From an uncultured Chlorobiota bacterium (lineage in GTDB: Bacteria; Bacteroidota; Bacteroidia; Bacteroidales; JAADGE01), in the NCBI GenBank assembly GCA_947311445.1, contig CAMZKV010000091.1:1-41129 (forward strand): a stretch of DNA of 41,129 nucleotides. Reading direction: 5' to 3'. The first letter of the stretch is position 1; every line of letters starts with the position of its first letter. This document shows positions 17,888-27,562 of the stretch, in pieces. A program made the translations under genes and the position numbers. The notes beneath the pieces are model-generated. The model ran no database searches. It saw nothing but the letters and a program-made list of their open reading frames with translations, and was not told the origin of the DNA.

Positions 17888-18577
17888 TTAACGAGTAGTT
17901 TCAAATTCAATTCTTTTTTCATAGTTAACACCCTGAAAAATTCTTTGAACAAAAATACCCGGAGTATGTATGTGATTAGGATTTAATTCTCCCACAGGAA
18001 CTAATTCTTCTACTTCTGCAATAGTAATTTTACCCGCTGTTGCCATCATATTATTAAAATTATTTGCAGTATTGTTAAAAATTAAGTTTCCTGATGCATC
18101 TCCATATTTTGCTTTCACAATTGCAAAATCTGCTGTTAAACCATATTCTAAAAGATGCATTTTTCCATTAAACTCTCTAACTTCCTTCCCTTTGGCAACT
18201 TCTGTTCCATATCCTGCGGGAACATAAAAAGCTGGAATTCCTGCACCTCCTGCACGTATTCTTTCTGCCAAAGTTCCTTGTGGTACTAAATCTACATCAA
18301 GTTCACCAGACAAAAATTGTCTTTCAAATTCTTTATTTTCTCCAACATAAGAAGCAATCATTTTCTTTAATTGCTTATCTCTCAGAAGCACGCCCAAACC
18401 AAAATCATCAACTCCTGCGTTATTGGAAATACAGGTTAGGTTTTTAACTTTTATTCTTGCAAGTTCTTTCAATGTATTCTCAGGTATTCCACTTAGTCCA
18501 AAACCTCCTATCATTAAAGTCATTCCATCTTTTAAGCCAATTATTGCCTCTGTTGCATTTTTTACAACTTTATTCAT
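17888..18577 (-). CDS. 3-oxoacid / acetate CoA-transferase subunit A
   Basis: The 229-residue alpha subunit starts MNKVVKNATEAIIGLKDGM and shows GGFGLSGIPENTL and the Gly-rich GGAGIPAFYVPAGYGT block of the family I CoA-transferases. Length is normal. It lies between the penicillin-binding protein gene (15-base gap upstream) and subunit B, all on the minus strand, so it may be read from the PBP transcript. Confidence 0.92.
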   Translation of the reverse strand: MNKVVKNATEAIIGLKDGMTLMIGGFGLSGIPENTLKELARIKVKNLTCISNNAGVDDFGLGVLLRDKQLKKMIASYVGENKEFERQFLSGELDVDLVPQGTLAERIRAGGAGIPAFYVPAGYGTEVAKGKEVREFNGKMHLLEYGLTADFAIVKAKYGDASGNLIFNNTANNFNNMMATAGKITIAEVEELVPVGELNPNHIHTPGIFVQRIFQGVNYEKRIEFETTR

Positions 18578-18592
18578 ACTTATATCTGTTAA

Positions 18593-21055
18593 TTAAAAAA
18601 TATCAATATCTTCATCATCCCCAAAATTCTCATCCCCTTCTCCTTCTTGTTCAAAATCATCACAGTCCAAAATTACTCCATCATAAACCGGAGGTTTTTT
18701 AAATTTTTCTTTTGAAATACCTAATTTCCCATTTTTATATATCCTTTGCATATACAAAGCCCAAATAGGAAGAGCCATATTTGCTCCTTGCCCATCATGA
18801 GTGCTTAAAAACCTAATACTTCTTTCTTCTCCTCCAACCCATACTCCTGTTACTAAGTTTGGAACAAATCCAATAAACCAACCATCAGAGTTATCATTTG
18901 TTGTACCGGTTTTTCCTGCAATTTCATTTGTAAATCCGTATTTATATCTTAGTCTTGTGCTTGTTCCTTTATCAACTACACCTTTCATCAAATCAATCAT
19001 TCTATATGCAGTATTTGCATTTAGTGCTTCTCTACTTTTTGCTTTAAAACGAGCAATAACATTTCCATTTTTATCTTCAATGCGTGTAACATAAACCGGT
19101 TCTGTATGTATTCCGCCATTAGCATAGGTATCGTATGCAGCAACCATTTCTGAAAGCCTTAAATCTGCTGCTCCTACGCAAAGTGCCTCAACTGCAGGAA
19201 TTTTTGTTTTAATTCCTGTTCTGTATGCCATATCTCTAATCTTTGTTGCCCCATATTTTTTCATTATCCAAGCAGATGTCTGGTTTAGTGAATTTGCCAA
19301 ACCTGTTTTTAAAGTTATCATTTTTCCATCTAATTTTTCATTAGAAGAAAACTGAGGTGTCCAAGTTGGAGGGTTTTGTCCTTCCGGAAGCTCAATTGTT
19401 ACAGGAATATTTGGTATTTTATGACAAGGAGACATTTTATCTTCCATTGCAATAGAATAAACAAATGGTTTAAAAGTAGAACCTACCTGTCGTTTTGCCA
19501 AGGAAACATTGTCAAATCTAAAATAATCATAATCAATATCTCCAACATATGCTCTTACATATCCTGTTTGAGGTTCAAGAGACATTAATCCTGAGTGTAA
19601 AAAGAATTTATAATATTTTATTGAATCCATTGGTGTCATAACAGTATCAATAGGACCTTTCCAAGAAAAAACTTTCATTTTAACAGGTGTATTAAAAGAT
19701 TTTGAAATAAAAGCAGTATCTTTTTTATTTTTAATACTTCTGTATCTTTCAGATCTTTTTTTTGCAGTTTCTAAAATAGCTGATATTTGTTTATTTGTAA
19801 TTTTCCACGAAAACGGTGCTTTCTTTCTCCCTTTGTGCCTTTTATAAAATAATGGCTGAAGATATTCGCTTAAATGCTCTTTCATTGCAGCCTCAGCATA
19901 TTGTTGCATTTGGTAATTAATAGTAGTATAAATTTTAAGCCCGTCTTTATAAATATTATAATTTGTACCATCTGGTTTCGAATTTTTATTACACCACCCA
20001 TAAAGCTGGTTATCAGACCATTCAGTAGAATCTTCCAAATACTTATCAAATTTTATTTCATATGATGCTTTGTCTCTTTTATATTTTTTATACCCTTTAT
20101 CATTCCATTTTTTCTTTTTAGGTTTTTTAGGAGCAACAGGTTTTTTCTTATACATTAATGCTCTTATATATTCTCTAAAATGTTTTGCAATTCCTTTTGT
20201 ATGAGACTGAACACTAAAGTCAAGTTTAATTGGGAGTGCTTGCAATGAATCATAATATTCCTTTGTTTGTGGAATATACCCATTCAAATCTGAAAGCTCA
20301 TTTTGATATTTTTCAACCTGTTCAAGAACAGTATTTCTTCTAAAAAATGAATTTTCAGGATTTAATCTAGGACTATATTTTGTTGGAGCTTTTAACAATC
20401 CTATTAAAACAGCAGCTTCTTCTAATTTAAGAGAATCAGCAGAAGTATTAAAAAACGTTCTGGCAGCAGATTTAATTCCAAAAGCATTACTCCCAAAATC
20501 AACAGTATTTAGATACATTACTATTATTTCTTGCTTTGTATAATTCCGTTCTAATCTAACAGCAGTTACCCACTCTTTTAATTTTGTAATAACTTGATTT
20601 GGTTTTCCTGATAATCCTGTTTTATATTCAGAACCTGTTCTTATTTTATAGAGATTTTTTGCTAATTGTTGAGAAATTGTACTTCCTCCACCATCAAGAT
20701 TAAAAGTTAGAATTCCTTTTAAAACACGTCCTAATGCTCTTGCATCAATTCCTGAATGGCTATAAAATCGGGCATCTTCTGTCGCTACCAAGGCATTTAA
20801 AACATTTGAAGACACCTCTTTAAAATCAACAGATGTTCTGTTCTCTCTAAAAAACTTTCCTAATAATCTTTGATCTGAGGAATAAATTTCTGTTGCTAAA
20901 TTAGATTTAGGATTTTCTAATTCTTCAAAACCGGGCAATTTTCCAAAAACTTCATTACTTACTAAAATAAAAATTATTCCAATAAGAATAAAAGGCACTA
21001 ACAAAATTGACCAATAAATTATTTTAAATTTTTTAAATTTTCTTATTTCTTCCAT
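18593..21055 (-). CDS. Class A penicillin-binding protein (PBP1A type)
   Basis: This 820-residue bifunctional enzyme polymerises and cross-links peptidoglycan. A short cytoplasmic tail is followed by one membrane helix (about 13-33). The GT51 glycosyltransferase domain (about 55-235) has catalytic Glu93 (ATEDARFYSH) and GGSTISQQLAKNL. The transpeptidase domain (about 480-770) has S526xxK529 (GSTFKP), SLN (589-591) and KTG (715-717). A Lys-rich insertion (about 303-345, e.g. KKPKKKKW) lies between the two domains, and the C-terminus is strongly acidic (DDFEQEGEGDENFGDDEDID). Both charged segments lie in the periplasm. Confidence 0.95.
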   Translation of the reverse strand: MEEIRKFKKFKIIYWSILLVPFILIGIIFILVSNEVFGKLPGFEELENPKSNLATEIYSSDQRLLGKFFRENRTSVDFKEVSSNVLNALVATEDARFYSHSGIDARALGRVLKGILTFNLDGGGSTISQQLAKNLYKIRTGSEYKTGLSGKPNQVITKLKEWVTAVRLERNYTKQEIIVMYLNTVDFGSNAFGIKSAARTFFNTSADSLKLEEAAVLIGLLKAPTKYSPRLNPENSFFRRNTVLEQVEKYQNELSDLNGYIPQTKEYYDSLQALPIKLDFSVQSHTKGIAKHFREYIRALMYKKKPVAPKKPKKKKWNDKGYKKYKRDKASYEIKFDKYLEDSTEWSDNQLYGWCNKNSKPDGTNYNIYKDGLKIYTTINYQMQQYAEAAMKEHLSEYLQPLFYKRHKGRKKAPFSWKITNKQISAILETAKKRSERYRSIKNKKDTAFISKSFNTPVKMKVFSWKGPIDTVMTPMDSIKYYKFFLHSGLMSLEPQTGYVRAYVGDIDYDYFRFDNVSLAKRQVGSTFKPFVYSIAMEDKMSPCHKIPNIPVTIELPEGQNPPTWTPQFSSNEKLDGKMITLKTGLANSLNQTSAWIMKKYGATKIRDMAYRTGIKTKIPAVEALCVGAADLRLSEMVAAYDTYANGGIHTEPVYVTRIEDKNGNVIARFKAKSREALNANTAYRMIDLMKGVVDKGTSTRLRYKYGFTNEIAGKTGTTNDNSDGWFIGFVPNLVTGVWVGGEERSIRFLSTHDGQGANMALPIWALYMQRIYKNGKLGISKEKFKKPPVYDGVILDCDDFEQEGEGDENFGDDEDIDIF

Positions 21056-21199
21056 TAAATATACTTCAAATTTTTATGTCGTAAAATTAGTAAAAAAATA
21101 TGAATTGATATTTGATTTTTCTAATTTTCAATTTTAAAAACATATATATCTATAAATCTGCAACTTAGTCTGAAATCTAAAAAAAAAAACAATAAAAAT

Positions 21200-21231
21200 T
21201 TTGACAAGACTTTAATATTTATTTTAATTTG
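21200..21231 (+). promoter_or_regulatory. Putative topA promoter
   Basis: TTTG (21200-21203), 20 bases, then TTAATTTG (21224-21231), which differs from TAnnTTTG at one position. The leader to the ATG would be about 50 bases. The 232-base spacer to the divergent PBP gene shows nothing else. Confidence 0.35.
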
Positions 21232-21287
21232 CACATTCATTTTTTAATTTATTCGTATTTTAATATCCATTTTTAATAAACCTAAAC

Positions 21288-23828
21288 ATGAGTAAAAACC
21301 TTGTTATTGTTGAGTCCCCTGCTAAGGCTAAAACTATTGAAAAGTTTCTGGGAAAAGATTATACTGTAAAATCAAGTTATGGTCATATTAGAGACTTAGT
21401 TAAAAAAAACTATGGTATTGATATTGAAAACAACTATAAGCCGGAATACATAGTAATGCCAGACAAAAAAAAGATTATTGCTGAGCTAAAAAAAGAAGTG
21501 AAAAAAGCAGACTCAGTTTTGTTAGCATCGGATGAAGACCGTGAGGGAGAGGCAATTGCATGGCATTTATATGAAGTTCTAAAACTCAAGAACAAAGAAA
21601 CTAAAAGAATTGTTTTTAATGAAATTACAGATTCTGCAATAAAAAATGCAGTTAAGAACCCTGGAAATATAAATATTGATTTAGTCAATGCTCAACAAGC
21701 AAGAAGAATTTTGGACAGACTAGTTGGGTTTGAATTATCATCTGTTTTATGGAAAAAAGTACAATCTAAATTATCTGCCGGAAGAGTTCAATCTGTTGCA
21801 GTAAAATTATTAGTCGAAAGAGAAAGAGAGATTATAAATTTTAAAGCTGACAGTTTTTTTAAAGTTTCCGCAGAATTCTTAGTTTCTGACGAAAATGGAA
21901 ATTCTACAAATTTAAACGCAGTTTTATCTGAAAAAATAAAAACCGAGGAAGAAGTTATTGAAATGTTAAACAATGTTAAAAATGTTAGTTTTAAAATCAT
22001 TAATGTAGAAAAGAAACCAGCAAAACGTACACCATCTGCACCTTTTACTACATCCTCATTACAACAAGAAGCTAGTCGAAAGCTTGGTTTTCCAGTTGGA
22101 AAAACAATGAGAGTTGCTCAAAAATTATATGAAAGTGGAAAGATAACATACATGAGAACCGATTCCGTAAATCTTTCAAAATTAGCATTAGACACAGCAA
22201 AGAAAACAATATTTGAAGAATACGGAGAAAAATACCACAAAAGAAGAGCATATAAAACTAAAGCAAAAGGTGCACAAGAAGCTCATGAGGCTATAAGACC
22301 TACCTATATTAACAATAAAACTGTTTCAGCCTCTTTTGATGAATCCAGATTATATGATTTAATAAGAAAGCGAACTTTAGCTTCTCAAATGAGCGATGCT
22401 CTATTTGAAAAAACTAATATTTTAATAGACTTTGAACACAAAAAATATAATTTTACGGCAACAGGAGAGGTATTAACTTTTCCAGGTTTTATAAAGGTGT
22501 ATGCTGACGATAATAATATTAATAAACAAACAGACTTACTTCCTCCTGTAAAAAAAGGACAAGTCCTTGAATATAGAAAAATTTCAGCAGAACAAAACTT
22601 TAGCAAGTATCCTCCAAGGTACTCAGAAGCTTCGCTTGTTAAGCAACTTGAAGACAAAGGAATAGGAAGACCTTCAACATATGCTCCTACAATTTCTACA
22701 ATTCAAAAAAGAGGATATGCAACTAAAGAAAGCAGAGATGGTGTTGAAAAAGAATTTACTCATATACAATATACTGACAAAATTGAGAAAAAAATTATAA
22801 CAAAACAATATGGAACCGAAAAAAACAAATTATTTCCGACAGATATTGCTATGGTCGTAACAGACTTTTTAAGTGATAATTTTAAAAATATTATAGATTA
22901 TAACTTTACAGCAAATGTTGAAACAGAATTTGACAGCATTGCTGATGGAAAAGTTGTATGGTATGAAATGATTGATAAATTCTATACTGATTTCAGTAAA
23001 AAAGTTAAGAAAACTATAGAAGAAGCAGAAAGAAATACAGGAGAAAGAATTCTTGGGAAAGATCCTAAAACAGGCAAACAAATTTCAACAAGAATTGGAA
23101 GGTATGGACCAGTTGTACAACTTGGGGTACAAGATAAAGATGAAAAATTACAATTTGCAAGTCTTGGAAAAGAGCAACATATTGAAACTATAAGTTTAAA
23201 AGAAGCTATTGATTTACTTGAAAACTCCGGCAAAGGAAGGTTGCTTGGTACTGATCCTAAAACAGGAAAAAATATATATGTGAGATTTGCAAGATATGGA
23301 GCAGTAGCTCAACTTGGAGAAGCAGATGACAAAGAAAACAAACCTCAATATGCAGGTTTATTAAAAGGAATGTCAATAGACTCTATTACACTTGCAGAAG
23401 CTGTTGAACTTTTTAAACTCCCACGAGAAGTAGGAGAATTTGAAGGAAAAAAAGTTGTAGCAGCTGTTGGAAGGTTTGGACCATACATAAGACACAATTC
23501 AAAATTTGTTTCACTAAAAAAAACTGATGATCCTTTAACAGTCTCTCTTGATAGAGCTATTGAGTTAATAAATGACAAAAGAGAATCTGACAAAAAACGA
23601 ATAATAAAAGAATTCCCTAAAAATTCAGAAGTTAAAATTATAAAAGATAGATGGGGAAAACCTTGCATTTTCTTTAACAAAAAATACATACGTTTATCAA
23701 CGAAAGTAAATCCGGAAGAACTTTCACTCGAAGATTGTTTAAAACTAATTGAAATAGAAATACCAAAGAAAAAAACTAAATCAAAAAAAACTCCAGCAAA
23801 GAAAAAAACAACTCGCAAAAAGAAATAA
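21288..23828 (+). CDS. topA: DNA topoisomerase I
   Basis: This 846-residue type IA topoisomerase relaxes negative supercoils. The TOPRIM domain has E9 (VIVESPAKAKTI) and SDEDREGEAIAW (D82, D84, E86). The active-site tyrosine is Y288 in ITYMRTDS. The C-terminus lacks the tetracysteine zinc fingers of the E. coli enzyme. In their place are repeats of the form LGxDPKTGKxI-x2-R-x2-RYGxVxQLG (from about 585, again at about 655, and a third shorter one with VGRFGPYIRH near 725), followed by a Lys-rich tail of about 20 residues. The next gene starts 6 bases after the stop, so the arginase-fold gene is in the same transcript. Confidence 0.96.
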   Translation: MSKNLVIVESPAKAKTIEKFLGKDYTVKSSYGHIRDLVKKNYGIDIENNYKPEYIVMPDKKKIIAELKKEVKKADSVLLASDEDREGEAIAWHLYEVLKLKNKETKRIVFNEITDSAIKNAVKNPGNINIDLVNAQQARRILDRLVGFELSSVLWKKVQSKLSAGRVQSVAVKLLVEREREIINFKADSFFKVSAEFLVSDENGNSTNLNAVLSEKIKTEEEVIEMLNNVKNVSFKIINVEKKPAKRTPSAPFTTSSLQQEASRKLGFPVGKTMRVAQKLYESGKITYMRTDSVNLSKLALDTAKKTIFEEYGEKYHKRRAYKTKAKGAQEAHEAIRPTYINNKTVSASFDESRLYDLIRKRTLASQMSDALFEKTNILIDFEHKKYNFTATGEVLTFPGFIKVYADDNNINKQTDLLPPVKKGQVLEYRKISAEQNFSKYPPRYSEASLVKQLEDKGIGRPSTYAPTISTIQKRGYATKESRDGVEKEFTHIQYTDKIEKKIITKQYGTEKNKLFPTDIAMVVTDFLSDNFKNIIDYNFTANVETEFDSIADGKVVWYEMIDKFYTDFSKKVKKTIEEAERNTGERILGKDPKTGKQISTRIGRYGPVVQLGVQDKDEKLQFASLGKEQHIETISLKEAIDLLENSGKGRLLGTDPKTGKNIYVRFARYGAVAQLGEADDKENKPQYAGLLKGMSIDSITLAEAVELFKLPREVGEFEGKKVVAAVGRFGPYIRHNSKFVSLKKTDDPLTVSLDRAIELINDKRESDKKRIIKEFPKNSEVKIIKDRWGKPCIFFNKKYIRLSTKVNPEELSLEDCLKLIEIEIPKKKTKSKKTPAKKKTTRKKK

Positions 23829-23834
23829 ACAACA

Positions 23835-24998
23835 ATGCTAAGTAATATTATAGACTTTTTGAATCCTGTTAACACTAATATCTTTGAGAATATTTTAACA
23901 AATTTTCATGAAGAATTAATGTTTTCAAATATCTATTTTTTAAAAGAAACTGAAACAATAAGCAATAATAAAAATTTTAACATTGCAATTATTGGAGTTC
24001 CCGAAGATAGAAACTCAAAAAACAAAGGAACAAATAAAGCTCCTGATAAAATCCGAAAAGAATTATATAAATTATTTATACCATCAAAAATTAATATAAT
24101 TGACATAGGCAATCTAAAGAAAGGAAAGTCTGTAAATGACACATACATAGCTCTTTCAGAAGTTGTATTTGAATTATTAAAAAATGAACTTGCCGTTATA
24201 ATTATTGGTGGAAGCAAAGACTTAATAGTCCCTATTTGCAAATCATATGAAAAAGGGAAAAAAACATTCAATTTATGTATAGCAGAACCAAAATTCAATT
24301 TAAAAGAAAATTATGACATCTTTTCTGAAGAAACTTATCTTTCAGAAATTATAGAAAACAACAATAAACTATTTAATTATACAAACTTAGGATACCAAAC
24401 ATATTATAACCCTACTGAAAACATAAATTATATTTCAAAAAAATATGATGCATTCAGACTTGGAATATCAAGAACAAAAATTAATAATAATGAACCTATT
24501 TTAAGAGATTCAGATTTTTTTGCAATTGATATAAGCTCAATAAAAAAAAATGATGCTCCTGGAGTTTTAAAACCTTCAATTCACGGTTTCTACGGTGAAG
24601 AAATTTGTCAATTGGCAGGATATGCAGGTATTAGTGATAAAATTTCTACATTCGGAATATTTAACACAAACCCAGTTTTTGATAAAGAAAATCAAACTAT
24701 TGAACTTGCAGCACAAATAATTTGGCATTTTATTCAATCTTTTTACCTAAGAAAAGATGAAGGCAACCCTAAAACTATAAAAAATCAAAAAAAATATATA
24801 GTTAATGTTGAGGGGCTTACAAAAAATATAATTTTCTACAAAAGCACAAAAACACAAAGATGGTGGTTTGAAGTACCTTATATAAAAAAAGGAAAAGAAA
24901 AGATAAAATTAATTGCTTGTTCATTTGAAGACTACATAAAAGCATCAAATAATGAAATTCCTGAAAGATGGTGGAAATTTTTTAAAAAATTAAATTGA
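23835..24998 (+). CDS. Arginase-fold (ureohydrolase) protein lacking metal ligands; probable pseudoenzyme
   Basis: The 387-residue product looks like formimidoylglutamase/arginase in its core: IAIIGVPEDRNSKNKGTNKAPDKIRKELYKL (about 50-80) is the usual N-terminal block and VIIIGG, FRLGISR and APGVLKPS follow in order. Each metal-binding block is altered. GGDHS is GGSKD (125-129), DAHFD reads EPKFN (151-155), and the DxDxxDP block is IDISSIKKNDAPG (231-243), leaving at most one of the six usual ligands. The expected Mn cluster and hydrolase activity are therefore unlikely. A C-terminal extension (about 305-387) is basic and rich in Trp (QRWWFEVP, ERWWKFF). It sits 6 bases after topA and directly before sprF-gldKLMN. 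A role in type IX secretion is inferred only from position. Confidence 0.75.
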   Translation: MLSNIIDFLNPVNTNIFENILTNFHEELMFSNIYFLKETETISNNKNFNIAIIGVPEDRNSKNKGTNKAPDKIRKELYKLFIPSKINIIDIGNLKKGKSVNDTYIALSEVVFELLKNELAVIIIGGSKDLIVPICKSYEKGKKTFNLCIAEPKFNLKENYDIFSEETYLSEIIENNNKLFNYTNLGYQTYYNPTENINYISKKYDAFRLGISRTKINNNEPILRDSDFFAIDISSIKKNDAPGVLKPSIHGFYGEEICQLAGYAGISDKISTFGIFNTNPVFDKENQTIELAAQIIWHFIQSFYLRKDEGNPKTIKNQKKYIVNVEGLTKNIIFYKSTKTQRWWFEVPYIKKGKEKIKLIACSFEDYIKASNNEIPERWWKFFKKLN

Positions 24999-25054
24999 TT
25001 CCTAAATCATTTATATAAAGACTATAAGCCATAATTTACAAAATTATTATTAAG

Positions 25055-25069
25055 TTTTTTTTTTTTTTT
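25055..25069 (+). repeat. Homopolymer run of 15 T
   Basis: Fifteen uninterrupted T in the 139-base spacer between the arginase-fold gene and sprF. It could vary in length and alter spacing of a promoter for the secretion genes, or simply act as an upstream AT element. The count in a single assembly may be unreliable. Confidence 0.6.
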
Positions 25070-25137
25070 AAATAAAAATATAATTTTTACAAAAAAAAAT
25101 AAGTTTATTACAAAAAAAATTACTTATTTTGTATTTG

Positions 25138-26076
25138 ATGAAGAAGACGCACTTATTATTATTTTTGTTTTTTTTTTCCTTAGAGGTATTCTCTCAACAA
25201 GACCCGCAATTTGCTCAAAATATGAACAATTTGCTATTTACAAACCCTGCTTTTGCAGGAATGTCTGATGGGATTTGTGCCTCTGCTATAAACAGACAAC
25301 AATGGGTTGGTTTTAAAGGAGCACCCGTTACAACTTTAGCAGGAATACATAGCAAAATAAAATTATTTGGAATAAAAGGTGGAGTTGGTCTTTCAATTGC
25401 AGATGATAGATATGAGTTCTCAAAAGATTTTCAAGCAAAACTTGCATATTCTTATCACAGACGTTTCATGTCAGGAATACTTGGTATTGGAATAGAAGCA
25501 GGAATGATAAATAAGGACCTAGAACCTGAATGGATATATCCAGATGAAGATGGTCAGACTGATGGATATATACCTCATGTAGCAACAAGAAAAATGATTC
25601 TTGATTTAGGCTTAGGAATATTTTACAAACTTGGAGAAAATTTTTATGCTGGAATATCAATGTCGCATATTCATAAACCGAAAATTAAATATCCAGAGCT
25701 TAGTTCGGCATCATTTTTGAGCAGACATTATTTCGCAACAGTTGGATATAATTTTAGAATGTTGAATAGTCCAATTGAAATGCAACCATCTGTATTTGTG
25801 AAGTTTGACGGCACTAAAATGCAATATAGTGGAAATTTAACCGCTTTGTACAATAAAAAATTTAGCCTTGGCGTTTCATACAGAAATAAAGAGGCTATTA
25901 TTCCAATGATTGGAATAAATCTGTTTAGTGGACTTAAAATTGGATATGCCTATGAGCTCTCAATAAACAGATTAATAACAGTAAGTAGAGGAACACATGA
26001 GTTTTTTGTTGGCTACTGCTTTAATTTTTTTGGAACAACTAAAGATTATAAATATAGAAGCATAATTTACTTATAA
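25138..26076 (+). CDS. PorP/SprF-family type IX secretion outer-membrane protein
   Basis: The 312-residue product has a signal peptide (about 1-19, ending EVFSQ), then QDPQFAQNMNNLLFTNPAFAGM, the signature of PorP/SprF proteins, and a series of amphipathic strands forming an outer-membrane barrel. Members of the family link the secretion machine or surface adhesins to the outer membrane; SprF in Flavobacterium is needed for SprB delivery. ATG at 25138 is preferred over an in-frame TTG at 25129. It precedes gldK by 35 bases in the same operon, the usual order for porP-porK in this phylum. Confidence 0.93.
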   Translation: MKKTHLLLFLFFFSLEVFSQQDPQFAQNMNNLLFTNPAFAGMSDGICASAINRQQWVGFKGAPVTTLAGIHSKIKLFGIKGGVGLSIADDRYEFSKDFQAKLAYSYHRRFMSGILGIGIEAGMINKDLEPEWIYPDEDGQTDGYIPHVATRKMILDLGLGIFYKLGENFYAGISMSHIHKPKIKYPELSSASFLSRHYFATVGYNFRMLNSPIEMQPSVFVKFDGTKMQYSGNLTALYNKKFSLGVSYRNKEAIIPMIGINLFSGLKIGYAYELSINRLITVSRGTHEFFVGYCFNFFGTTKDYKYRSIIYL

Positions 26077-26111
26077 AAAAACAATAACATTTTTTAAATA
26101 ACACAGGTATC

Positions 26112-27530
26112 ATGAAAAGATTAATAATTTTATCCTTTAGTTTAGTTGTATTACTAATTGCAAGTTGTGGAAAAGGCGGTAGCCATGGCGAGCTTGTTGG
26201 TGTTGGTGATGCAGGTGATTGGTTTGAGCCAAATCCTTATGGAATGGTATTTATTCCCGGAGGAAGTTATAATATGGGGTTAAATGACCAAGATATAACT
26301 TTTGCTCACACATCTCAATCCAAAACAGTTTCTATAGATCCTTTTTGGATGGATGAAACAGAAATCACAAATAGTGAGTACAAACAATTCGTGTATTGGG
26401 TTAGAGATTCAATTGCAAAAAGATTATTAGTTGAAAATGATTTTGAGGAATTTAAAGCCGAAATTGATCCCGAAACATTAATATTATTAGAGGCAGACGG
26501 TTATGATCATGATGACCCTGAAACTTGCGTTTTAAATTGGGAAAACCCAGTGGATTATAATAGACCTGATGAAGATTTTCAAACAGCATTAGCAGACTTG
26601 TATCTTCCAACTCATGAACGTTTTTACAAACAAAAAGAAATTGATTCTAGAAAATTAATATTCTCTTATGAGTGGGTAGATTTAAAACAAGCAGCTGCCG
26701 ATAATAATAGATATTTTTACGATGAAGATTTCTCAAGTGGGGAATATAAAGGAACAGTAGTTAACAGTAAAGGAGAAACTGTACCGGTAAAAGACCGTTC
26801 TGCATTTATAATGCAATCTAAAATTAATGTTTATCCTGACACATTAGTCTGGATGAGAGATTACACATATTCATATAACGAACCTTTTGCAAGAAGATAC
26901 TTTTGGCATATTGCTTATAATAGCTATCCCGTTGTTGGAGTATCTTGGAAACAAGCATCTGCTTTTTCAATATGGCGTACAGATTTAATGAGAAATTATC
27001 AAAAATCTCAAGGCGATCCTGTATGGCAAGAATACAGACTCCCAACAGAAGCAGAATGGGAGTATGCAGCAAGAGGAGGTTTAGACTTATCAAAATATCC
27101 TTGGGGCGGAATTTACACAAGAAATGTGCATGGATGCTTTATTGCAAACTTTAAACCTTTAAGAGGAAGATATGGAGATGATGGTGCAAATAGAACACTA
27201 GAAGTTGGACGATACTCTCCAAACGAATATCATCTCTTTGATATGGCAGGAAACGTTGCAGAATGGACAAGTAATGCTTTTGACGAATCAGCATACAGTT
27301 ACACACATGATTTAAATCCTGATTATAGGTATAATGCAAAATCAGAAGATCCTCCTGCATTAAAAAGAAAAGTAATCAGAGGTGGTTCATGGAAAGACAT
27401 TGCATTTTATATGCAAGTAGGCCAGAGAGCTTATGAATATCAAGATAGCGCAAAATCCTATGTAGGTTTCAGATGTGTTCGTTCTTATATGGGTAATGAT
27501 GAATACGCATGGGATGCAAGCAATTTCTAA
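26112..27530 (+). CDS. gldK: GldK/PorK, type IX secretion ring lipoprotein
   Basis: The 472-residue product has a lipoprotein signal with Cys19 (LLIASC) and a formylglycine-generating-enzyme-like (FGE/SUMF) domain (about 45-465), with MVFIPGGSYNMG at the start and YRLPTEAEWEYAARGG, DMAGNVAEW and RGGSW (423-427) later. GldK forms with GldN a large periplasmic ring attached to the outer membrane. The FGE fold is structural here. Position between sprF and gldL confirms the assignment. A hairpin follows the stop. Confidence 0.95.
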   Translation: MKRLIILSFSLVVLLIASCGKGGSHGELVGVGDAGDWFEPNPYGMVFIPGGSYNMGLNDQDITFAHTSQSKTVSIDPFWMDETEITNSEYKQFVYWVRDSIAKRLLVENDFEEFKAEIDPETLILLEADGYDHDDPETCVLNWENPVDYNRPDEDFQTALADLYLPTHERFYKQKEIDSRKLIFSYEWVDLKQAAADNNRYFYDEDFSSGEYKGTVVNSKGETVPVKDRSAFIMQSKINVYPDTLVWMRDYTYSYNEPFARRYFWHIAYNSYPVVGVSWKQASAFSIWRTDLMRNYQKSQGDPVWQEYRLPTEAEWEYAARGGLDLSKYPWGGIYTRNVHGCFIANFKPLRGRYGDDGANRTLEVGRYSPNEYHLFDMAGNVAEWTSNAFDESAYSYTHDLNPDYRYNAKSEDPPALKRKVIRGGSWKDIAFYMQVGQRAYEYQDSAKSYVGFRCVRSYMGNDEYAWDASNF

Positions 27531-27562
27531 ACAAGCCAGATTAAATAAAATATATAAAATTT

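Noticed and set aside
23345-23875. Minus-strand frame of 176 codons over the end of topA
   Set aside because: Antisense of the Lys-rich topA tail, with low-complexity Phe/Val content and no own promoter or family resemblance.
23835-24998. Annotation as active formimidoylglutamase (hutG)
   Set aside because: All three metal-binding blocks are altered, and no histidine-degradation genes are nearby.
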